This document shows positions 57,597 through 64,000 of a DNA stretch of 64,000 nt, piece by piece. The notes beneath the pieces are model-generated. The model made no database searches and was not told the DNA's origin. It was given only the letters and a program-made list of their open reading frames with translations. Every line of letters begins with the position of its first letter. The first letter of the stretch is position 1. The stretch comes from Mantis religiosa (Eukaryota; Arthropoda; Insecta; Mantodea; Mantidae): NCBI GenBank assembly GCA_030765055.1, contig CM060947.1, positions 222,249,783 through 222,313,782 of the forward strand, written 5' to 3'. The translations under genes were made by a program, and so were the position numbers.

Positions 57597-57985
57597 GCAC
57601 ATTGCAAACTTTCGTGCACATTTATACTTCACATGCATATTTTATAGATGTGTTGTCTGTTTTGTTTTATTTGTTCTTGTTTACAAGAAATATATTTCCG
57701 AATAGTATGTGACCTCTCGCCTCGAAGATGGCTGTTAAATATTTCTCGGAACTAAGTTCAGCTCTGTTGATTACAGGAACTATTAACTTTAGTTCAAATT
57801 TTATTCATTAATGTCTCTTAACACAAAACAAAGCGTTAAGTATTGCTTTACAGTAAGTTAAGCATTTCGAAGTTTTCAGTCATTAACAGTTTTCAAACTT
57901 CATTTGACAAACATTTTCTGTGGTGTCTGTATCATTCCCTTTTATACTGGATATTTATGTGCCTAGGAAATTGGATGTTTTAAGT
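57597..57985. other. No feature recognised
   Basis: AT-rich spacer. Confidence 0.5.
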
Positions 57986-57987
57986 TA

Positions 57988-58890
57988 CGAGTGCTGTTCA
58001 ATAAAGAATGGTCACAATTGTTTTTGATAACGTAGCTTTAACCATCCTCATAATTTGGATGGTGCTTCTGAAAACTTTCTTCCCTGAAATCAATGTACTT
58101 TTCCCAGCGTTTTTGTCAATCTTCAAAGACATGCTAGAAACCATTTTTGAGACATCCTTCAAAGTCGCCTCCGATCCTTCACCGCTGCTTATGATGATGG
58201 ATAATGCCTCCCACGAAGGCCTTTCTTGAAGTTAGGGAATAGAAGAAGTCACATGGGGCTAAATCCGAACTATACGAAGGGTGAGGGATGCACTTCACGT
58301 TCATGTTTGCAAGATATTCAGCAACATCATTGGCAATATGCGGCCAAGCACTATCGTGGTGCAGCATCCAGCCTGCTACACGGAAATGTGGTATTTTGCG
58401 CCTGATATGAATTTACACTCTTTTCAGGATATCCATGTCCTGTACCTGATGCGTGTGCAGGTACATGCTGATAAACCATTCCATGAATATCAAAGAATGA
58501 GATCAGCATAACTTTCTCAGCAGAAGCAACCACCGTTGCTTTTTTGGAGGATGGTGATTAAGGAGATTTCCACACTGAGCTTTGCTGTTTGCTCTCAGGA
58601 TCAAAATGATGTAGCCAAGTTTCATCGGCAGCGATTACGTTTGAAAGAAACTCCGGATCTTCCGCTAACATCAACTTTAACTGAATGTTACCTCCACTGC
58701 AGCGTTATGCGATTACGAAAATATCTGAACTTGCCAGGTTGTCACAGGCGGGAACCAGGACTACCAACAATGAAACAACCACGGTGTGTTTGTTTCACAT
58801 TAAGCTAACAGAATATAATAAGGATGACTTTTAGAGCGAAAAATTATGACCGTAAAAAAATTATAATCAGTATTTATTGAACGGCCCTCG
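57988..58890 (-). mobile_element. Mariner (family M-B), copy 4, internally deleted
   Basis: The 903-bp element is flanked by TA (57986-57987 and 58891-58892). Its ends are CGAGTGCTGTTCAATAAAGA and the inverted CGAGGGCCGTTCAATAAA. On the minus strand it keeps LKLMLAEDPEFLSN-like sequence, ISFFDIHGMVYQHV, LHHDSAWPHIAN (second Asp retained) and SYSSDLAPCDFFYSL. The helix-turn-helix region is missing, as in copy 1. Confidence 0.9.
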
Positions 58891-58892
58891 TA

Positions 58893-59665
58893 ATTAATGT
58901 AAATGGGACCATTAAGCTTAACATTCTTATTTAATTCCTTATTTAATTTTATTATTCCTTATCTAATTCCGTATTTAATTTATCACGTTTCGTTTGTCAT
59001 TTTATAGAATTTCTACTGTTATATTTTTGATTGATTAATGCTTATATTTAAAACCCATTTCACTTAATTTACAGATTTTATTCCTGAATTTGTAGTAATC
59101 AGACAAAATAGTGTACTCTACCCAAAAATTCAATACGAACATTTCATCGAACGTTCTTATTTTAAACCCCAGTGATATTTAAAAAAGAAGCATTGCTACC
59201 AAAAGATTCGCCCTGTGTATGTAGCTCCGTGCTCCATATAGGACTCTTCGTATTAGCTCTTGAAGTGTCAGAAATTCAAATCCAATATTCGGATAAACTA
59301 TTTTTTATTTACAAAGCCTTTTACTACTTTCTGTGTTCTAAATAGTTCTCAAAACGTTTTTAATAAAGCATATTTCGCTTAAAACGTTTGCATGTCAAAT
59401 AAAATGTTTATCAAGAATCCTCTGGAAATAACCTGTGAAAGAGGTAAATGAAATCTAATACACCATGAAGTGCAGATCTTGTTATAGGATTGTCTATGCC
59501 AAATAAAAGTCCGTAGCGTTAAGGATTTTCGAGATATTGTTTGCTATTAGCCTGAATCTTTAAATAGGTTATAATTATATAATGCACCCATCACCTTTCA
59601 ATCCTTTTTTGTTCTTGTGATTATGCACAGACAAATGTAAATCAGAGCCACTTCATGCTAACCCA
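58893..59665. other. No feature recognised
   Basis: AT-rich sequence before the piggyBac-like element. Confidence 0.5.
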
Positions 59666-59734
59666 CTTTTAACACTAGAAGGACCGCACACAGCATTTTG
59701 ACGGATACGCTGATTTAGAATACTTATATCTTGG

Positions 59735-60085
59735 AAATTAATTGTTCTTTCACACTGGCCGTGTGTAGGCTTAAGTATGGAAATAATAATTAATTTCCAT
59801 TAATTGAACTAATAGTGGTTAACTATAAAGTCCGGGTCTTAAAGTACTTACACGATGTAAGTCGCCATTAAGGTAGTTGTCTCATGTGTTTATGAGAACT
59901 CCTAGTGGTTTACCGGGAGAAACACGAGTCAGTTGGAGAATTTAATGTCATATCAGCACGTTGGCCAGAGTAGCTCAAGGGTTACAGCGGTTGGACGGCA
60001 ACCAGAAGATTCGTGGTGCAAATCCCGGCTATCGCATTGAATTTTTTAGTCTGGCTCAATCTTTCCATAATTATATCTTGCTTAA
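59735..60085 (+). repeat. Foldback-ended tRNA-like repeat, copy 2
   Basis: It is the reverse complement of much of 4768-5390. The left end folds back: GGAAATTAATTG pairs with AATTAATTTCC about 65 bases on, enclosing CACACTGGCCGTGTG. The middle has a better-preserved tRNA-like core: GAGTAGCTCAAGGGTTACAG (box A), then GGTGCAAATCCCGGC (box B) about 35 bases on. It ends near AGTCTGGCTCAATC. Confidence 0.65.
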
Positions 60086-60349
60086 GTTGTTTTGTACATC
60101 TCCCATGTTGTACGACTTTTAATAAATACTTATGACAAACAAGTCCACCAAGAATTAAGCATTTTGGACCTCCTAATATCTGGTACAAAAACTCCTACTA
60201 GAAGGACCGCCATCCGTCATGTTGACGGGTACGGAAATGTGTACAATGGCCTTTGGATATGTCCACATCTGTCGTTGTTTTCCTTTCTGATTGGTTTATG
60301 GCACCCTGCAGATCCTTTGTCAATGAGTAAGAAAGCTTTATTTATTGGA

Positions 60350-61650
60350 CGAGGTAGGTCAAAAAGTAACACCTCCTATCTTTTTTCCTTTTTAATTGAC
60401 AAGAAAATTGAATCCAATTTACATAGCTTGAAAGCAACAACATTGGATATTAATTTGTCACTATTCAATATAATCTCCGTCCTTTTCCACAGTTTTGGTT
60501 CACTTTTTAACTAGGGCATGTATTCCAGTGTGGCAAAACACACGATCTTGCTTCCTAAGCCACTGACGCATGCAAGTTTTCGCAGCCTCCTTATCTTCAA
60601 AATGAATCCCACGATTAGCTTCCTTTAGTGGCCCGAACAGGTGAAAGTCTGATGGAGCCAGGTTGGCTGTATGGGGGGTGAGGTAAGACGTGCCATCCCA
60701 ATTTCTCATTTTTCTGCAGTGCTGTAACGGCTGGTGTGTAGTCTTACATTTTAATGCAAAAGAAGAACATTCGCCATAGTTTTTGTTGGGCGAACTCGGT
60801 GAAGACATGCTTTCAGCTTTTTTATAGTTCTGACGTAATGAACAGAATTTATTGTGCATCCCTGCTCCAAAACATCAATCATAAGTAAACCCTCTGCATC
60901 ACAAAAAACAGTCGCCATAACTTTCCCTGCCATCCGCTGAGTTTTTAATTCCTTTTTTTTTTTCGGTGACGTTGTGTGATGGCATTCCATTGACTGCCTC
61001 TTTGATTCAGGCTCAAAATAATGAACCCAAGTTTTGTCTCCAGTAACAATTTTTTCCAGAAGCTCCTCCCTCTCCAAATTGAAGCGCTGCAACCGTTCGC
61101 AGGCTGTTGTTTTCCTTGTTGTTTTGTTTTGGGCGGTTAGCATTCTTGGTACCCAAAGAGAACAAACTTTTGAGAAACCCAGTTGTTGAATAATCGTCAT
61201 TACACTACGACTCAATTCACATGTTGTTACCCGAAGATCACCACGAATGTCATTGACCATTGAATGTTGCATGGAGTCACTGCAGTCACCGGTCTGCTGC
61301 TTCGCTTTTCATCTGCCAATGGTGTTTGTCCTTCAGCTTCGTTACCGCGACGAACCCATCGTCTATCATCCACCGTTGCATCACCATACACATTTTTTAG
61401 CCTTTCGTGAATGCGAATTGGCATTTCACCTTCCACAGTCAAAAATTCAATCACAAAACGCTGTCTAATACGAATGTCGATGTCAGCCATTTTGCCAGAG
61501 CGTGCAGTGCTGTCACCTGTTGACTTAGGAAGTTACTACTTCAGGAGATTGGAGAAGAAGTTTTGAGGAATTGCGCCAAATTCAAAGTTTTCACATAACA
61601 TACTTATTTAAAGAAAAAAATAGGAGGCATTGCTTTTTGACCCACCCTCG
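60350..61650 (-). mobile_element. Mariner (family M-D) nested in the piggyBac element
   Basis: Terminal inverted repeats: CGAGGTAGGTCAAAAAGTAA at the left, and the reverse complement of CGAGGGTGGGTCAAAAAGCA at the right, continuing through CCTCCTAT. TA flanks the right end, and the left reads GA, probably mutated. It is inserted in the piggyBac transposase frame, which resumes at 61651 with YLGGVGVKG. Confidence 0.9.
60500..61490 (-). pseudogene. Mariner (M-D) transposase pseudogene
   Basis: ATG at 61490: MADIDIRIRQRFVIEFLTVE, then GEMPIRIHERLKNVYGDATV, and after a shift VTTCELSRSVMTIIQQLGFS. The catalytic domain has VTGDKTWVHYFEPESKRQSM (first Asp) and MATVFCDAEGLLMIDVLEQG. LHxNVRLHTS follows, where a stop replaces the second Asp, then ANLAPSDFHLFGPLKEANRG (third Asp). 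The C-terminus is RKLACVRQW-like, ending VKK at 60500. Frameshifts lie near 61250 and 60755. Confidence 0.9.
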
Positions 61651-62110
61651 TATTTAGGAGGTGTCGGAGTAAAAGGCTCTCCGTTGAAGTTGTGCTGGTG
61701 GAAACCCCGGGGACTACCATTTTTCAGGAGCACAATGAGCAGGAACAAATTCGCTGAAATTTTGTGGTATATGCGATTTGATGACAAGAATACACGTTCT
61801 CAAAGACTAAGTACAGATCACTTTGCAGGTGCTACTCCTGTCTTCAATGCTCTTATTGCCAATTAATTGCAGTGTCACATTCCAAGTGAAAATATCACTG
61901 TGGATGAGCAATTGTTTCCTTGCGAGGCTAGATGCTCTTTCATCCAATATATGGGCAATTAACCGGATAAATTTGGAATGAAGTTTTGGCTTGCAGTTGA
62001 TGCAAATTCAAAGTACCTGGTGAATGGCATCCCTTACCTAGGAAGAATAGGAGGAAGCATTTATGTAACAAATGCAGCAAGTATGTTGTGGACCATGTTT
62101 AGGCAACGCT
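61651..62110 (+). pseudogene. piggyBac-like transposase fragment
   Basis: YLGGVGVKGSPLKLCWWKPR, STMSRNKFAEILWYMRFDDK, a stop at 61864, then ENITVDEQLFPCEARCSFIQ (DEQL first catalytic Asp), PDKFGMKFWLAVDANSKYL and NGIPYLGRIGGS. These are consecutive conserved piggyBac blocks. The N-terminus is lost at the mariner insertion and the C-terminal half is deleted before the right end. Confidence 0.9.
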
Positions 62111-62490
62111 GAATACACGTGTGTTAGGTTCTACGATGCTGCAGGTGGTTTTGAATGAGCGAAATCACGTTTATAAGTGTGTTTTTACTATATACTGTGG
62201 TATTCGAAATTTTGTATTGAAATATGCGTTTTTGCTAAGGGAAATTGTACATTACACATTTGGTTATTCTATATTTGGATTAATTTGTAGGCATAAATTG
62301 TTCATTTTGCCATGTAATTCTTCAGACAAAAGTAAAATTATATACTCGTAAACTGTGTAAGTAATATTAAATAAGCTGTTATGCATTCAAATTTGTTTAG
62401 TATTTTAAAAAGGCCAAATAAAACTTACCCGTGAAAATGACGGGTTGGACTTTATCTTTAGACCATACTCGCCGATCCTTCTAGTGTTAA

Positions 62491-63480
62491 AAGAATTCAT
62501 TTGTCTTTTAGTTTACTGTATCTTCCTTGTGCCTTCAATGAAATGTATAAATATGTAATAAAGATATGACTTTATTAAGAAGAAATAGAGAGATGAGTGA
62601 AGCCTTATAAAAATAAATTGTGGAACAGTGAATAAAAACGATCAGATGAGTGTAACACTTCCATTTCTCCCAGTGCAGCTAGCTCCTCTTTGGATTTTCG
62701 ATATAATCAACTTGGCATCTGCCTCAGTGAAAACAGTGCATCTAGTTTAACTTGCAGAAATAGGTCTCTGAGAACGGAATTGAAAAAGTTCAAATAGACC
62801 AGGTATTCCTTCCTGCTCGTTCCTCTGGGAATGCTTCCCGTTAATTGAGAACGCTCCCATTGCGAGCACCGTAACTTTGTGATTCTCGCTCTGGCTCCAG
62901 TTACCTAAGATTATGAAAATGACCATAAGCGAAGTAATTTCATCTCCAGGAACTAATAACTTATACGAAGTATTACATATATACAAATATTTAGTGACGA
63001 ATTACTAAAAACGTTGCTAATATCAGAACATTTCTTGCCTTTCAATCACCTGATTATTATTCACACACACGCGTGTGCGTAAATATAAGTGAATTGACGT
63101 TTGTTTGTATCACAAGAACTCAATAACGGCTAAACCTATTTTCCTAATTTTGGTTTTGAAATATTTGGGTAAGTCCAAGGAGGCTATAAAAGGAAAACAC
63201 CTGAAGTGATAATGGACCGCGTTATTAGCTAAATAGAAAAGATCACACGGAAACTTTCACGTAACACATACACCTTCTTTTATTTTCGACAATCAAAGGC
63301 ATCACGAAGTGGAAAGATATTCCATTCCTTCCCAGAATCTCCAAAGCTATTTCACTTACCAACGTTTGCCGTTTGTTATCAAGACCGAATTTTTTTACGT
63401 AGCATGTGAAACAGGAACTTTGGTCCTTGGATAAATTATTCATTTACTTATATGTTTAATAATTAATTATAAATTTAAGA
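62491..63480. other. No gene recognised
   Basis: AT-rich sequence. A short alternating CA/CG/TG stretch lies at 63062-63078. Confidence 0.5.
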
Positions 63481-63489
63481 ACTGTAACT

Positions 63490-64000
63490 AGTTATGTTAG
63501 CGAAAGCAAAATTGTAGACTTGGTGAAACATTGTAAAGGACCTGGGCAGACATACGTGAGAAACCCTGCACTCCCGGACGACAGTCTAGAACGAGCAGAT
63601 GTTTGACAATAGAATGGTATGCTAGCAATTTTACGTACCGTTATACAGATCAATATATCCTTAGTTTTTCCTAGTGACGCCGTGATGCGTGTATATAAGA
63701 GGGTGGTAACCCCTACTCATCCCTCAGTTGCTACTTAGTTGTTGCTCAGTGTTTCTCATTGCTCATTGCAGTATTGTACACATCCGTCAGGTGTGTTCGA
63801 CGAAGTACCGCGTCAAATAAAATGTACTTTAAAATTTCCGCCGAAAGTGCAGTTAATTAAGAGCCCGGGTTCCACAAATGTAAGGACAAATAAAAGCAGT
63901 TCAGAGATTATCGTTGGTTTGTGTTGTCTCAACCTTAACACCCTGAGAACCCAAAAAGAATCCATGCAGGAGAAGCCGCTAGAGCCAAGGATAAAGCAAG
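63490..64000 (+). promoter_or_regulatory. Probable LTR or core promoter, running off the window
   Basis: A TATA box (GTATATAAGAG at 63691-63701) lies about 33 bases before an insect initiator match, TCAGTT, at 63724-63729. Polyadenylation-like AATAAA motifs follow at about 63816-63821 and 63889-63894. This arrangement, with a GC-richer segment ending near CAACCTTAACACCCTGAGAA, resembles U3-R-U5 of an LTR retrotransposon entering the window from its 5' side. The partner LTR would lie beyond 64000. A host promoter is the alternative. Confidence 0.4.

Larger units (their letters stand above)
59669..62490 (+). mobile_element. piggyBac-like element with nested repeat and mariner
   Basis: TTAACACTAGAAGGACCG starts at 59669, and its inverted partner CGATCCTTCTAGTGTTAA ends at 62490. 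TTAA is the piggyBac target duplication and CACTAGAAG is the same type of end as the canonical CCCTAGAAA. Inside are the foldback tRNA-like repeat (59735-60085), a second copy of the end motif CTAGAAGGACCG at 60198-60209, a mariner (60350-61650) and the surviving transposase pieces (61651-62100). Confidence 0.85.

Overview
The window looks like an AT-rich, repeat-saturated stretch of an insect genome. It has tRNA-derived SINEs, many Tc1/mariner elements, piggyBac, Helitron and Penelope-like remnants, APE-type non-LTR retrotransposons and a Ty3/gypsy element, with TATA/initiator-style promoter sequence and spliceosomal signals. A polyneopteran (cockroach/termite or orthopteran) is my guess from repeat content only. 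No bacterial operons, CRISPR arrays, rRNA genes or convincing functional tRNA genes were seen. Positions 658-1657 are a run of exactly 1000 Ns.

Layout. 1-5400: RNase H-bearing non-LTR fragment, assembly gap, Tc1-like pseudogene (-), a possible orphan exon (-), SINE, mariner pseudogene (+), and a foldback repeat split by a SINE with a 13-bp target duplication. 7100-12160: Penelope-like GIY-YIG remnant with a hammerhead-ribozyme-like motif, a nearly intact Tc1-like element (7992-9413), a long GC-rich SINE, and a mariner (-) split by a ~530-bp retroposon of unknown type. 12180-20240: one non-LTR retrotransposon (+) split by a young 5.65-kb Ty3/gypsy element (-, LTRs 445 bp with 3 differences, ATAT target duplication).

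20250-36000: Helitron helicase remnant (-), second copy of the ~530-bp retroposon, a Tc1/mariner-superfamily element with ~110-bp terminal inverted repeats, old non-LTR remnants, a 271-bp MITE-like element, a mariner remnant, and two splice-flanked open segments (26213-26386 and 28731-28871) that are the best host-gene exon candidates. 37150-39850: piggyBac pseudogene split by a mariner that is itself split by a SINE. 41500-52720: more non-LTR remnants, SINEs and a SINE inside a long CT microsatellite. 53067-54782: Tc1-like element whose transposase carries a 169-bp spliceosomal intron. 55564-62490: mariners, a solo LTR with an ATAT target duplication, and a piggyBac-like element carrying a nested mariner. 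63490-64000: LTR-like or promoter-like sequence running off the window.

No set of genes works together as a pathway; the window is a stratified record of insertions. The nesting gives relative ages: non-LTR before gypsy, piggyBac before mariner before SINE, mariner before the ~530-bp retroposon. All calls come from reading motifs by eye, without database searches.
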